A DNA stretch of 64,000 bases from positions 62,001 through 126,000 of the forward strand of contig NZ_CACSJP010000012.1 in the NCBI RefSeq assembly GCF_902706095.1, given 5' to 3'. A model generated the notes under the pieces. The model was given only the letters and a program-made list of their open reading frames with translations. It did not search any database and was not told the origin of the DNA. Both the position numbers and the translations under genes were made by a program. Below are positions 54,921 through 63,893 of the stretch, piece by piece. The stretch's first letter is position 1. The number at the start of each line of letters is the position of its first letter. This stretch comes from Rhizobium sp. 18065 (GTDB lineage: Bacteria > Pseudomonadota > Alphaproteobacteria > Rhizobiales > Rhizobiaceae).

Positions 54921-54950
54921 GACATAAAGAAGTCTTTATGTCTTTATGTC
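54921..54950. promoter_or_regulatory. Operator-like palindrome upstream of ahcY
   Basis: GACATAAAGA (54921-54930) is followed by two overlapping inverted copies, TCTTTATGTC at 54933-54942 and 54941-54950. The pair forms a 22-base palindrome with a third half-site. It lies about 130 bases upstream of ahcY and next to the HPr stop. The form suits an ArsR-family dimer such as SahR, which controls SAH recycling in some proteobacteria; that assignment is an inference. Confidence 0.45.
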
Positions 54951-54957
54951 GGATGGA

Positions 54958-55236
54958 CTAAATCTCTTCGCCGAACTTGTCGGCGATCAGAGTTTCCAGC
55001 GCCTCTATGACGGCGATCGCCTGATTGCCGGTGGCGCTGACATGGATCGAGCATCCGGGGCTTGCGGCCAGCATCATCAGTCCCATGATCGACGTACCGC
55101 CGACGGTGGTGCCGTCCTTGGACACGCTCACGGCCGCATCGAAGCCGCCGACCATCTGGACGAATTTCGCCGAAGCGCGTGCATGCAGTCCGCGTTTGTT
55201 GATGATCAGCATTTCGCGGGCGATCGGACCAGTCAT
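54958..55236 (-). CDS. HPr-like phosphocarrier protein (nitrogen/regulatory PTS)
   Basis: The 92-residue protein has the active-site KRGLHARASAKF with His18 and the regulatory-site region GGTSIMGLMMLAAS with Ser49. It would pass phosphate between EI and EIIA. The presence of a serine in that region agrees with the HPr kinase encoded 0.5 kb upstream. It follows manX by six bases. Confidence 0.95.
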   Translation of the reverse strand: MTGPIAREMLIINKRGLHARASAKFVQMVGGFDAAVSVSKDGTTVGGTSIMGLMMLAASPGCSIHVSATGNQAIAVIEALETLIADKFGEEI

Positions 55237-55242
55237 GATGTC

Positions 55243-55644
55243 TTACTTTCCGCTGAGCACACGGCTGGCAACGTTGATGTATTTGCGCCCGGCTTCGGAC
55301 GCCTCGATCAGCGCCCGGTCCATGTCATTGTCGCCGCGCACGCCGGCGAGCTTGATCAGCATCGGCAGGTTTACGCCGGCGATGACCTCGATCCGACCGT
55401 TGTTCATGACAGAAATTGCAAGATTGGAAGGTGTCCCGCCAAACATGTCGGTGAGGATGATCACACCGTGGCCGTCATCGGCCCGCAGAACCGCGTCAAG
55501 AATGTCTTGACGGCGCTGGTCCATGTCATCATCCGGGCCGATCGAAACGGTCTCGACGTTTTTTTGTGGGCCGACGACATGCTCCACCGCATGGTGAAAC
55601 TCTTCAGCCAGCTTGCCATGTGTGACAAGCACAAGTCCGATCAT
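55243..55644 (-). CDS. manX: PTS EIIA component, mannose family
   Basis: The 133-residue protein has the EIIA-Man fold with MIGLVLVTHGKLAEEF, His9 being the phosphorylated residue. No EIIB, EIIC or EIID gene is near, so it is a regulatory rather than a transport component. About 108 bases separate it from hprK; I see no gene in that gap. Confidence 0.93.
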   Translation of the reverse strand: MIGLVLVTHGKLAEEFHHAVEHVVGPQKNVETVSIGPDDDMDQRRQDILDAVLRADDGHGVIILTDMFGGTPSNLAISVMNNGRIEVIAGVNLPMLIKLAGVRGDNDMDRALIEASEAGRKYINVASRVLSGK

Positions 55645-55752
55645 TCTTTACTGCCCCTTAGCGCAAACATTGGCCAAATAACGCAACACAGAGGCTCCGT
55701 CTATCAGCACGAGGCCATCTTGGCGATGAAAATGGGAAGTGCAAGCTCAGAA

Positions 55753-56199
55753 TCATACGCTCTGAATAAGGGCGAAGATATGGGAAAGTGGAAACCGGAC
55801 AGACAAAGGAACACGGATAACGGGAAGGTGAATTGATGTTGTGACTTCCAATTGTTCATGCTCTGGGGGCAATCTGTCGGCTTCTGCCGATGCTACGGGC
55901 ACGATTGCGTAGTGAAGCGGAGCCTGCTCGACCCACTGCATCCTGACGATACCGCTGTGGCGCAACTCGAGAAGCCCACGGATGCTGGCTGGCCCGCGTC
56001 CGATGATCTGGTCATCTCGGCGCGAAACGATGACCCGATCGTCGGAGATCAGTGCAGCGGATTTTCCGCTGAGGCGCGCTTCGGCCATGCAGTCGAAGGC
56101 CAAGGACGATTTTCCGGCCCCTGAAGGGCCAACAAAAATCAGACCTGTACCGTCAACAACGATGGCGGTCGCATGAATGTTATCGCCAAGGTCCGTCAT
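55753..56199 (-). CDS. hprK: HPr kinase/phosphorylase, short alphaproteobacterial form
   Basis: The 148-residue protein contains the P-loop GPSGAGKSSLA (residues 24-34) and the ELRHSGIVRM signature of HprK. Firmicute HprK is about twice as long; the short form lacks the N-terminal domain and keeps only the catalytic core. It phosphorylates HPr on serine. Its start overlaps the chvG stop as ATGA, tying it to the ChvG-ChvI operon. Confidence 0.93.
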   Translation of the reverse strand: MTDLGDNIHATAIVVDGTGLIFVGPSGAGKSSLAFDCMAEARLSGKSAALISDDRVIVSRRDDQIIGRGPASIRGLLELRHSGIVRMQWVEQAPLHYAIVPVASAEADRLPPEHEQLEVTTSIHLPVIRVPLSVRFPLSHIFALIQSV

Positions 56200-57977
56200 A
56201 CAGGCGCATCGATCGGTAGGGTCAGAACGAAGCGTGCGCCCAGCAGCGTCTTGCTGTCCTGGTCGATGACATTCTCGGCCCGCAACGTCCCGCCATGCGC
56301 TTCGGCGATCTGTCGGCTGATCGACAGGCCAAGACCGGAATTCTGGCCAAAACTCTCGCCTTCAGGGCGATCTGTGTAGAAGCGTTCGAAAATGCGGTCG
56401 ATATTCTCGGCCTGGATGCCGGGCCCGTTGTCTTCGATCTGCACCAGGCATCGTCCGCGTGTGCGCGACAGGCGAACCCTGATCCGGCCACCCTGTTCCG
56501 GGACGAAGGAGCGGGCGTTTTCGATCAGGTTGGTGATGATCTGCCCCAGACGCAGATCATGGCCATTGACCAGGAACCGAGCTTTGGAGCCGGGTTTCTG
56601 GTCGATGATATAGTCGATTTCTACAGCCTTCTTGCCGCTGCGGATTTCGCGCGAGATATCCACCAGGCTCGATAGCAGCACTTCCATGTCGACCGGCTTG
56701 GCATCGGAACGCGCCAGTTCGGCATCAAGGCGTGAGGCATCGGAAATATCGCTGATCAGCCGGTCGAGGCGCCGTACGTCGTGCTGGATGATATCCATCA
56801 GCCGCTGCCGCGAATGATCGGACTTGGCCAGCGGCAGGGTCTCGACGGCGGACCGCAGCGAGGTGAGGGGGTTCTTCAGTTCATGGCTGACATCGGCCGC
56901 AAAGCTTTCGATCGCATCGATACGGTCATAGAGCGCGGTGGTCATCTCGCGCAAAGCGATCGACAGATTGCCGATTTCGTCCTGGCGGGCGGAGAAATCC
57001 GGGATTTCCTCGCGCTCCCTGGCGCCGCGCCGCACCCTGATCGCCGCCGCGGCCAACCGGCGCAGTGGATTGGCGATGGTCGAGGACAGAAGCAGCGACA
57101 CGACGATGTTGACAAGCGTTGCGACGCCGAAGACGCGCATGATCGCCAGGCGCTCTGCGTGCACGATCTTGTCGATATCGCCGGCCTGGGTGGACAGCAG
57201 AAGCACACCGAGCACGGCGCGGAAACGCTGGACCGGCACGGCAACAGAAACGATCAGTTCGCCCTGATCCGTCACTCGGACCACGGCACCACGCACACCG
57301 GTCAGCGCATTCATAACTTCCGGATAGATCGAACCGTCGCCGCCGGGTGCTTCCTTATAGACCGGCAGATTGCCCGGCTGCAGCACAGTGTTGAAGATCC
57401 GCGCGACCCAATTGGTCAGACTGGAAGAATCGTTGTCCACCGGCGGCAGGTCGAAACGCAGGACCTGGCCGCGGGAATAGAGATGACGGGAATCGAGCAG
57501 CAGATTGGCATCGGCGTCGAACAGCCGGGCGCGGGTGCGGGTCGGCGAGATCAGCCGGCGCAACACGGGTGCGACGCGCTCCGGATTGATCGGAAATTCC
57601 AGGTCTTCGTCATTCGGAACGGGCGTAATGCTTTGCCCGGCCTGCAGCTCCAGCAATTTCTCCGGGTCGATGGTGATCGAATTGGTGTCGACCGACGCCG
57701 ATGCGGAAATCGCGCCGGCGATGATTTCCCCCTGTGTGAGCAGGCTCTCGACACGCGCGTCAATCAGGCCTTCGCGGAACTGATTGAGATACATGATCCC
57801 GCCGACAAGGACGATCAGGGCAGCCAGATTGAAGAAGACAATCCGCCGCGTCAGGCTTGAAAACAGAGCATGGCCGAAGATGCGTCGGATAAGGGTGAAC
57901 GGGTGGGTATAGAGCCGACGCGACTCCGAGGCGCCTTCCAGCTCCTCCAAGGTGTCTTCATCTACCTGCTTGGCCAA
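56196..57977 (-). CDS. chvG: Sensor histidine kinase ChvG (ExoS)
   Basis: The 593-residue kinase has two membrane helices (about 48-66 and 272-292) enclosing a periplasmic domain, a HAMP linker, the H-box FAADVSHELKNPLTSLRS and a GHKL ATPase ending with GLGLSISRQI. With ChvI it controls acid response, exopolysaccharide, motility and virulence or symbiosis in Rhizobiaceae. ExoR, its periplasmic inhibitor, is not in this window. It lies 95 bases downstream of chvI. Confidence 0.95.
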   Translation of the reverse strand: MAKQVDEDTLEELEGASESRRLYTHPFTLIRRIFGHALFSSLTRRIVFFNLAALIVLVGGIMYLNQFREGLIDARVESLLTQGEIIAGAISASASVDTNSITIDPEKLLELQAGQSITPVPNDEDLEFPINPERVAPVLRRLISPTRTRARLFDADANLLLDSRHLYSRGQVLRFDLPPVDNDSSSLTNWVARIFNTVLQPGNLPVYKEAPGGDGSIYPEVMNALTGVRGAVVRVTDQGELIVSVAVPVQRFRAVLGVLLLSTQAGDIDKIVHAERLAIMRVFGVATLVNIVVSLLLSSTIANPLRRLAAAAIRVRRGAREREEIPDFSARQDEIGNLSIALREMTTALYDRIDAIESFAADVSHELKNPLTSLRSAVETLPLAKSDHSRQRLMDIIQHDVRRLDRLISDISDASRLDAELARSDAKPVDMEVLLSSLVDISREIRSGKKAVEIDYIIDQKPGSKARFLVNGHDLRLGQIITNLIENARSFVPEQGGRIRVRLSRTRGRCLVQIEDNGPGIQAENIDRIFERFYTDRPEGESFGQNSGLGLSISRQIAEAHGGTLRAENVIDQDSKTLLGARFVLTLPIDAPV

Positions 57978-58072
57978 ACTCCACCCCTTCGCCTGCCTTG
58001 CGCGCCGCTAGTCCGTGAGCCCCAGGTCTCACCGGGTCTCACCAGACTACCGCGATCAACGGGCAGGTTTGT

Positions 58073-58798
58073 TCACGCTGCTTCGCGGAAGCGGTAGCCC
58101 ACGCCGTAAAGCGTTTCAATCATGTCGAAGTCCGTATCGACCATTTTGAACTTCTTGCGCAGCCGTTTGATGTGGCTGTCGATGGTTCGATCGTCGACAT
58201 AGACCTGCTCGTCGTAAGCCGCGTCCATCAGCGCGTCGCGGCTTTTGACCACGCCGGGTCGCTGTGCGAGCGACTGCAGGATGAGAAATTCGGTCACGGT
58301 CAGGGTCACCGGATCGCCCTTCCAGGTGCAGGTATGGCGTTCCTGGTCCATCACCAGCTGGCCACGCTCGAGCGTCCGAGCCTGTTGCTCGGCCGTCGGC
58401 TTGCCGGGGCCGCCGATGGCGGACAGGTTTTCGCGATTGGCTGCGCGGCGCAGGATTGCCTTGACACGTTCTACCAGCAGTCGCTGCGAAAACGGCTTGG
58501 TGATGAAATCGTCGGCACCCATCTTCAGGCCGAACAACTCGTCGATTTCCTCGTCCTTGGAGGTAAGGAAGATGACAGGAATGTCGGATTTCTGGCGCAG
58601 ACGGCGCAGCAGTTCCATACCGTCCATGCGCGGCATCTTGATGTCGAAGATGGCAAGCTGCGGGGGCCGCGCGAGCAGGCCGTCCAGCGCAGAGGCGCCA
58701 TCGGTATAGGTCTCGACCTTGTATCCCTCTGCCTCGAGCGCGATCGAGACTGAAGTGAGGATATTGCGGTCGTCATCCACGAGCGCGATCGTCTGCAT
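58073..58798 (-). CDS. chvI: Response regulator ChvI
   Basis: The 241-residue OmpR-type regulator begins [22 protein letters not shown] (in parts: [12 protein letters not shown]) and has the phospho-acceptor aspartate in [17 protein letters not shown] and the conserved Lys in FITKPFS. A winged-helix DNA-binding domain follows ([17 protein letters not shown]). The ATG at 58798 gives the length known for rhizobial ChvI; an in-frame ATG at 58819 adds seven residues. Confidence 0.95.
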   Translation of the reverse strand: MQTIALVDDDRNILTSVSIALEAEGYKVETYTDGASALDGLLARPPQLAIFDIKMPRMDGMELLRRLRQKSDIPVIFLTSKDEEIDELFGLKMGADDFITKPFSQRLLVERVKAILRRAANRENLSAIGGPGKPTAEQQARTLERGQLVMDQERHTCTWKGDPVTLTVTEFLILQSLAQRPGVVKSRDALMDAAYDEQVYVDDRTIDSHIKRLRKKFKMVDTDFDMIETLYGVGYRFREAA

Positions 58799-59155
58799 GC
58801 TGTACGTCTCCATCGTCATGTAAGCGCTGCTCCTGGTGTGTAACCCAGCCCAGCTCTGGTGGCATGGCAGTGCTTAATGGGGATAAAGGTGGAACAAATT
58901 GTGGCAAAGATAAAGGGACGATGTTGCTGAGGCTCTTGGCGCGCGCAGATCGCTGCCTGAAGCACTCTTTTGGGTTGTACTTTCCCTTGGAATGGAACGG
59001 GAACTAAACGATTTAAAAATGCGTTTCGCAATTTAAATCGATTAAATAATTGATATCATTATATTATTCATGAAGGCACACTTGCCTTTCTAAAATTCAC
59101 CGACTAATTTCCACCTATTCAAGTATTGTGGCTCACGTTGAGAGGATGCGCGCCC
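58799..59155. promoter_or_regulatory. chvI-pckA divergent gap with a candidate pckA operator
   Basis: This 357-base gap holds no gene. Its right part (about 59005-59080) is very AT-rich. ATTTAAATCGATTAAAT at 59031-59047 is a near-palindrome centred on CG with a perfect AATCGATT core, the form of a LacI-family operator. An imperfect inverted repeat (GATTTAAA 59010-59017, TTTAAATC 59032-59039) overlaps it. Rhizobia control pckA through the LacI-type regulator PckR, so this is a plausible site; that is inference. Confidence 0.45.
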
Positions 59156-60766
59156 ATGGAGGAATTCGGTGTAAATAACCCCGCAATTGGGGTCGCGACG
59201 ATCGGTCTCGGCAATGCCGCAAGCGTTCGCTACAACCTGGGCGAAGGCCTCCTGTACGAGGAATCGATTCGCCGCGGCGAAGCCGAAGTCACTGCGGATG
59301 GCGCATTGCGCGCCTTGACTGGTCAGCACACCGGGCGTTCCGCCAAGGACAAGTTTGTCGTGCGAGACAGCAAGACGGATGGCCAGATCTGGTGGGAAAA
59401 CAACAAACCACTGTCGCCTGAGCATTTTGCCGTCCTGCACCAGGACATGCTTGCTCACGCTGCAGGCAAGGACCTGTTCGTTCAGGATCTGATCGGTGGT
59501 GCCGACAAGCATAATGCACTTCCGACCCGCGTTGTGACGGAATTCGCCTGGCATTCGCTGTTCATTCGCAATCTTCTGATCCGTCCCGAACGGCCGGATC
59601 TCGCTGCGTTTGTACCCAAGCTGACGATCATCGACCTTCCGAGCTTCCGCGCCGATCCAGGCCGCCACGGCTGCCGTAGCGAGACGGTCATTGCCTGCGA
59701 CCTGGCCAATGGCATCGTTTTGATCGGCGGCACGTCCTATGCCGGTGAGATGAAGAAGTCGGTCTTCACGGTCCTCAATTACCTTCTGCCGCCAAAGGGC
59801 GTCATGCCGATGCATTGCTCGGCCAATGTCGGCCCGGATGGTGATGCGGCCGTCTTCTTCGGCCTGTCCGGCACTGGCAAGACGACGCTGTCGGCCGATC
59901 CGAGCCGCACGCTGGTCGGCGACGACGAGCATGGCTGGGGCGAAAACGGCATCTTCAATTTCGAGGGTGGCTGCTACGCCAAGACCATCCGTCTGTCTGC
60001 CGAGGCCGAGCCGGAGATCTACGCCACGACCAAGCGCTTCGGCACCGTTCTCGAAAACGTCGTGCTCGACGAAAACCGCATTCCGGATTTCAACGATGGA
60101 TCGCTGACGGAAAATACCCGCTGTGCCTATCCGCTGCACTTCATTCCGAACGCATCCGAAACCGGTACGGCGCCACATCCTAAGACGATCATCATGTTGA
60201 CGGCGGATGCCTTCGGCGTGTTGCCGCCGATCGCCCGTCTGACGCCTGAGCAGGCCATGTACCACTTCCTGTCCGGCTATACCGCCAAGGTGGCGGGAAC
60301 GGAAAAGGGTGTAACCGAGCCGGAAGCAACGTTCTCGACCTGCTTCGGTGCGCCGTTCATGCCGCGTCATCCGACCGAATACGGCAACCTGCTGCGTGAT
60401 CTGATCGCTCGTCATGAGGTCGACTGCTGGCTTGTCAACACCGGTTGGACCGGTGGCGCCTACGGCACCGGCAACCGCATGCCGATCAAGGCGACCCGCG
60501 CTTTGCTGACGGCTGCGCTGAAGGGTGAGTTGAAAAAGGCTGAGATGCGGACGGATCCGAACTTCGGATTTGCGGTTCCAGTGGTCGTGGACGGCGTCGA
60601 TACCAGGATCCTCGATCCGCGTTCGACCTGGTCCGATGGTGCCGCTTATGACATGCAAGCGAAGAAACTGGTTGGCATGTTCATCAACAACTTCGCCAAG
60701 TTCGAAGCCCATGTCGATGGCAAGGTGCGCGAAGCGGCGCCGGGTGTTGCGATCGCAGCCGAGTAA
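59156..60766 (+). CDS. pckA: Phosphoenolpyruvate carboxykinase (ATP)
   Basis: The 536-residue enzyme converts oxaloacetate to PEP, the first committed step of gluconeogenesis during growth on organic acids. The kinase-1a motif [14 protein letters not shown] starts at about residue 236, and kinase-2 is [20 protein letters not shown] (in parts: [10 protein letters not shown]). The ATG at 59156 follows AGAGGA. Linkage to chvI-chvG is conserved in Rhizobiaceae. Confidence 0.98.
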   Translation: MEEFGVNNPAIGVATIGLGNAASVRYNLGEGLLYEESIRRGEAEVTADGALRALTGQHTGRSAKDKFVVRDSKTDGQIWWENNKPLSPEHFAVLHQDMLAHAAGKDLFVQDLIGGADKHNALPTRVVTEFAWHSLFIRNLLIRPERPDLAAFVPKLTIIDLPSFRADPGRHGCRSETVIACDLANGIVLIGGTSYAGEMKKSVFTVLNYLLPPKGVMPMHCSANVGPDGDAAVFFGLSGTGKTTLSADPSRTLVGDDEHGWGENGIFNFEGGCYAKTIRLSAEAEPEIYATTKRFGTVLENVVLDENRIPDFNDGSLTENTRCAYPLHFIPNASETGTAPHPKTIIMLTADAFGVLPPIARLTPEQAMYHFLSGYTAKVAGTEKGVTEPEATFSTCFGAPFMPRHPTEYGNLLRDLIARHEVDCWLVNTGWTGGAYGTGNRMPIKATRALLTAALKGELKKAEMRTDPNFGFAVPVVVDGVDTRILDPRSTWSDGAAYDMQAKKLVGMFINNFAKFEAHVDGKVREAAPGVAIAAE

Positions 60767-60789
60767 GTGTGGCTTCATACACTGACAGG

Positions 60790-60819
60790 AAGGCCCGGTG
60801 GAGTTTCACCGGGCCTTTT
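60790..60819 (+). terminator. Intrinsic terminator of pckA
   Basis: GGCCCGGTG and CACCGGGCC form a perfect nine-base stem around GAGTTT, followed by TTTT. It begins 24 bases after the pckA stop. Confidence 0.92.
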
Positions 60820-60886
60820 CTTGTCGCTTGCCATGTTGCTCTTTGTTGCCGATATGGAATGTCCGACAGACACGACGTGAAGAGCC

Positions 60887-61321
60887 ATGGCCAGCGATCC
60901 GCTTTACATCAACAACCGCATAACCATCGCGGGTTGGGAACTGACCGAGCAGTTCGTCCTGGCCGGTGGACCCGGCGGCCAGAACGTCAACAAGGTTTCG
61001 ACGGCAGTCCAGCTCTTCTTCAGCATCCTCGGATCTCCAGCTCTCAATGATCGTGTGAAGCAGAATGCGGCCAAGCTCGCCGGCAAGCGCCTGTCCAAGG
61101 AAGGCGTGCTGATGATCGAGGCCAACCGCTTTCGCAGCCAGGAACGCAATCGCGAAGATGCGCGCGAGCGGCTGAAGGAACTGATCCTGAAGGCCGCCGA
61201 ACCGCCGCCACCACCGCGCCGGAAAACCAAGCCGACTAAAGGATCGGTGGAGCGCCGCCTGAAGGAAAAATCCGGTCGTTCCGAGGTGAAAAAAATGCGC
61301 GGCAGACCGGGTGGCGACTAA
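60887..61321 (+). CDS. arfB: Alternative ribosome-rescue factor ArfB (YaeJ)
   Basis: The 144-residue protein has the release-factor GGQ motif (GGPGGQNVNK, residues 27-36) and the long basic tail (PRRKTKPTKGSVERRLKEKSGRS, given as KTKPTKGSVERRLKEKSG) that enters the empty mRNA channel. It hydrolyses peptidyl-tRNA on stalled ribosomes. It is monocistronic between the pckA terminator and a BON-LysM gene. Confidence 0.95.
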   Translation: MASDPLYINNRITIAGWELTEQFVLAGGPGGQNVNKVSTAVQLFFSILGSPALNDRVKQNAAKLAGKRLSKEGVLMIEANRFRSQERNREDARERLKELILKAAEPPPPPRRKTKPTKGSVERRLKEKSGRSEVKKMRGRPGGD

Positions 61322-61406
61322 TTCAGTTGTCTTTAAATTAGAAAATAGCTTGTCTTTTGCAGGCCTCTGCAGTCATCTGGTCGATAACAACCAAGGAGGG
61401 CTACCG

Positions 61407-61880
61407 ATGGGCTTTTTCAATTTCATCAAGAGCGCCGGCAAGAAGCTTGGACTGGGCGGCGAGGACGAAGCGCCGGATGTCGAAGCGGTCAAGAAGGAAC
61501 TCGCCTCCCACGATCTTGGCACGGACAAGGTTGACGTCGAAGTTGTCAATGACAAGATCGTGCTGAAGGGCGTGGTCAAGGATCAGTCGATTTTCGAAAA
61601 GGCTGTCGTGGCCGTTGGCAATACGCTGGGCATTTCCACGGTGGAAGCGACCGAGTTGAAGATCGCTGACGTGGAAAGTGCAGCGCCCGTCGCCGCGAAG
61701 GAACCTGTTTTTCATACGGTTAAGAAGGGCGACAATCTGTGGAAGATCGCCGAAGCCGCCTATGGCAAGGGCAAGGGTGCCAAGCATACGCTAATTTTTG
61801 AAGCGAACCGGCCGATGCTCAGCCATCCTGACAAGATCTATCCGGGCCAGGTGTTGCGCATCCCCCCGCTTGCCGACTAA
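61407..61880 (+). CDS. BON-LysM domain protein (Kbp/YgaU-like)
   Basis: The 157-residue protein has an N-terminal BON domain (about residues 22-85) and a C-terminal LysM domain starting HTVKKGDNLWKIAEAAYG. E. coli Kbp (YgaU), of the same layout, binds potassium in the cytoplasm. No signal peptide is visible, agreeing with a cytoplasmic location. AAGGAGGG precedes the ATG at 61407; an upstream in-frame start overlaps arfB and is rejected. Confidence 0.93.
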   Translation: MGFFNFIKSAGKKLGLGGEDEAPDVEAVKKELASHDLGTDKVDVEVVNDKIVLKGVVKDQSIFEKAVVAVGNTLGISTVEATELKIADVESAAPVAAKEPVFHTVKKGDNLWKIAEAAYGKGKGAKHTLIFEANRPMLSHPDKIYPGQVLRIPPLAD

Positions 61881-61916
61881 CCTCGTCCGAGGGCAACGGA
61901 AGCAAAGACAACGAAC

Positions 61917-62537
61917 GTGAAAACAAGGCTGCCCCTCTCGGAGGGGCTTTTTCATTTTCCAGGCTATTTTGACCGGGCTGAACAGGACGTGCTGGTGACT
62001 GCGGTGCGCGACGTGGTGGCAGAAGCGCCGTTGTATGTACCGGTCATGCCTGGCACCGGCAAAGCCATGTCGGTACGCATGACCAATTGCGGATCGCTCG
62101 GTTGGGTAACCGACAAGGAGCGCGGCTATCGCTACCAGGCGACACATCCCGTCACCGGCAGGCCTTGGCCGGCAATTCCGCAAATACTTCTTGATCTCTG
62201 GCGCGAAGTGTCCGGCTGCGACAGGGATCCGGAAGCCTGCCTTGTCAACTTCTACAGCGACGATGCCAAGATGGGCCTGCATCAGGACCGGGACGAGACC
62301 GATTTTAACGCTCCCGTTGTCTCCGTTTCCCTCGGCAACAGTTGCCTCTTCCGCATCGGCGGATTGGAGCGCAAGGATCGAACCTGCTCGCTCAAGCTTG
62401 AAAGCGGCGATGTCTTTGTTCTGGGCGGAGCAGGCAGGCTCTGCTTTCACGGCGTCGACCGGATCTATCCCGAAACCTCGACACTTCTGAAAAACGGCGG
62501 CCGCATCAATCTGACCCTTCGCCGCGTCAATCCCTGA
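61917..62537 (+). CDS. alkB: AlkB-family 2-oxoglutarate/Fe(II) DNA-repair dioxygenase
   Basis: The 206-residue protein should demethylate 1-methyladenine and 3-methylcytosine in DNA. Metal ligands are in MGLHQDRDE (HxD), and the distal histidine is in CFHGVDRIYP, followed by the 2-oxoglutarate-binding RINLTLRRV. MTNCGSLGWVTD matches the proteobacterial family. The only start upstream of the conserved region is GTG at 61917, with a weak AACG context. The codons just after it also encode a terminator hairpin, so expression may be low or come from an unseen internal start. Confidence 0.92.
   Translation: MKTRLPLSEGLFHFPGYFDRAEQDVLVTAVRDVVAEAPLYVPVMPGTGKAMSVRMTNCGSLGWVTDKERGYRYQATHPVTGRPWPAIPQILLDLWREVSGCDRDPEACLVNFYSDDAKMGLHQDRDETDFNAPVVSVSLGNSCLFRIGGLERKDRTCSLKLESGDVFVLGGAGRLCFHGVDRIYPETSTLLKNGGRINLTLRRVNP
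61931..61952 (+). terminator. Terminator hairpin inside the start of alkB
   Basis: GCCCCTC and GAGGGGC pair around TCG and are followed by TTTTT. The hairpin lies 51 bases after the stop of the BON-LysM gene, which it should terminate, yet it falls within codons 5-12 of the alkB reading frame. Confidence 0.8.
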
Positions 62538-62559
62538 TCCATAGCCGGCGTTATATCGC

Positions 62560-63555
62560 CTACAGTTTTCTCAGCGCGACTTTCTCGACAAGATGATTGT
62601 TGCCCTTGCGCAGGATCAGATCGGCGCGGGGCCGGGTCGGCAGGATGTTTTCTCGCAGGTTTTTCAGGTTGATATTGTTCCACAGACCCTCTGCAATAGT
62701 CATTGCTTCTGGCTCGCTGATTGTCGCATAGCGATGGAAATAGGAGTTTGGATCGCGGAACGCCGTCTGTCTGAGACGCATGAAGCGTTCGACATACCAG
62801 CGATGAATGGCATGTTCATCGGCATCGATATAGATCGAGAAATCGAAGAAATCCGAGACCATCGGCACGATCTTGCCGTCCGCCGGCAGATTGCGCGACT
62901 GCAGAACATTAATGCCTTCGAAAATCAGGATGTCGGGCCGGTCAATGACCACATGTTCGTTGGGCAGAACGTCATAAGTCAGGTGCGAATAGCAGGGAGC
63001 CTTGACGTTTGGCAGCCCCGCCTTGATCGCCGACAGAAAGCGCAACAGCGCGCCGATATCGTAGCTTTCGGGGAAACCCTTGCGATTGAGGATATCGTTC
63101 TTGGTCAGGTGTGCGTTCGGATAGAGAAAGCCGTCCGTCGTGACCAGGTCCACCTTTGGGCTCGAAGGCCAGCGGGCGAGAAGCTCTTTCAGGATACGCG
63201 CCGTGGTCGATTTACCAACGGCAACGGATCCGGCAATGCCGATGACGAACGGCGTCTTGAAAACGTCCGACATGCTGAGGAAGCGATTGCGCTGCTCGAA
63301 CAGCAACTGCGAAGATTCAACATGCGATGACAGCAGGCGCGACAGCGACAGATAGATCCGCCGCACCTCGTCAAGATCGATCGGGTCGTCGATCGACCTC
63401 AGCCGATGCACTTCATCGGCAGTCAAAGTCAGCGGCGTATCGGCCCGAAAATGCGCCCATTCCTCGGAATCGAAGAACAGGTAGGGCGAATAGCCATTGG
63501 CCTGGAAATGGTCGAGGACTTCTGGCGCTTCGGATTCCCGCATAGATATCGTCAT
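62560..63555 (-). CDS. coaA: Pantothenate kinase type I (CoaA)
   Basis: The 331-residue P-loop kinase phosphorylates pantothenate, the first step in coenzyme A synthesis. The nucleotide loop is [17 protein letters not shown] (about residues 105-121), and the [10 protein letters not shown] and YIDADE motifs are conserved. The window therefore holds both the first and last enzymes of CoA synthesis (coaA, coaE). Its start overlaps the hisE stop by four bases; alkB converges on it. Confidence 0.97.
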   Translation of the reverse strand: MTISMRESEAPEVLDHFQANGYSPYLFFDSEEWAHFRADTPLTLTADEVHRLRSIDDPIDLDEVRRIYLSLSRLLSSHVESSQLLFEQRNRFLSMSDVFKTPFVIGIAGSVAVGKSTTARILKELLARWPSSPKVDLVTTDGFLYPNAHLTKNDILNRKGFPESYDIGALLRFLSAIKAGLPNVKAPCYSHLTYDVLPNEHVVIDRPDILIFEGINVLQSRNLPADGKIVPMVSDFFDFSIYIDADEHAIHRWYVERFMRLRQTAFRDPNSYFHRYATISEPEAMTIAEGLWNNINLKNLRENILPTRPRADLILRKGNNHLVEKVALRKL

Positions 63556-63875
63556 GGATCCCGCCGGCTGGCCTTCTCGTTCAGGCCCGTTTGAGCCGTT
63601 CTGCGCTCAAGTTCCTGCATGATGTCTTGTAAAGGTATGTCAGCAATTTTCAATACGACCATCAGGTGATAGAGCAGGTCCGCACTTTCATAGACGAGGT
63701 TCTCACGGTCGTTCTGAACCGCCGCCATCACCGCTTCGATGGCTTCTTCCCCAAGCTTCTTCGCTGCCTTGTTCTGCCCGCCAGCGACGAGTTTCGCAGT
63801 CCACGATTCTTCCGGGGTCGCGTTGGCGCGCTTTGCCACGATGGCTTCGAGATCGGAGAGGGAAAAAGCGGTCAT
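63552..63875 (-). CDS. hisE: Phosphoribosyl-ATP pyrophosphohydrolase HisE
   Basis: The 107-residue MazG-like enzyme acts second in histidine synthesis. The helix with [18 protein letters not shown] and the [13 protein letters not shown] segment bind metal and substrate. It follows hisF on the same strand with 18 bases between, and precedes coaA. Confidence 0.97.
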   Translation of the reverse strand: MTAFSLSDLEAIVAKRANATPEESWTAKLVAGGQNKAAKKLGEEAIEAVMAAVQNDRENLVYESADLLYHLMVVLKIADIPLQDIMQELERRTAQTGLNEKASRRDP

Positions 63876-63893
63876 GATCTGCCTTCCTTGCGC

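Noticed and set aside
54794-54957. SAH riboswitch in the ahcY leader
   Set aside because: I looked for the conserved paired elements on the minus strand and could not find them.
59090-60778. A 562-codon minus-strand frame
   Set aside because: It mirrors pckA and has no independent support.
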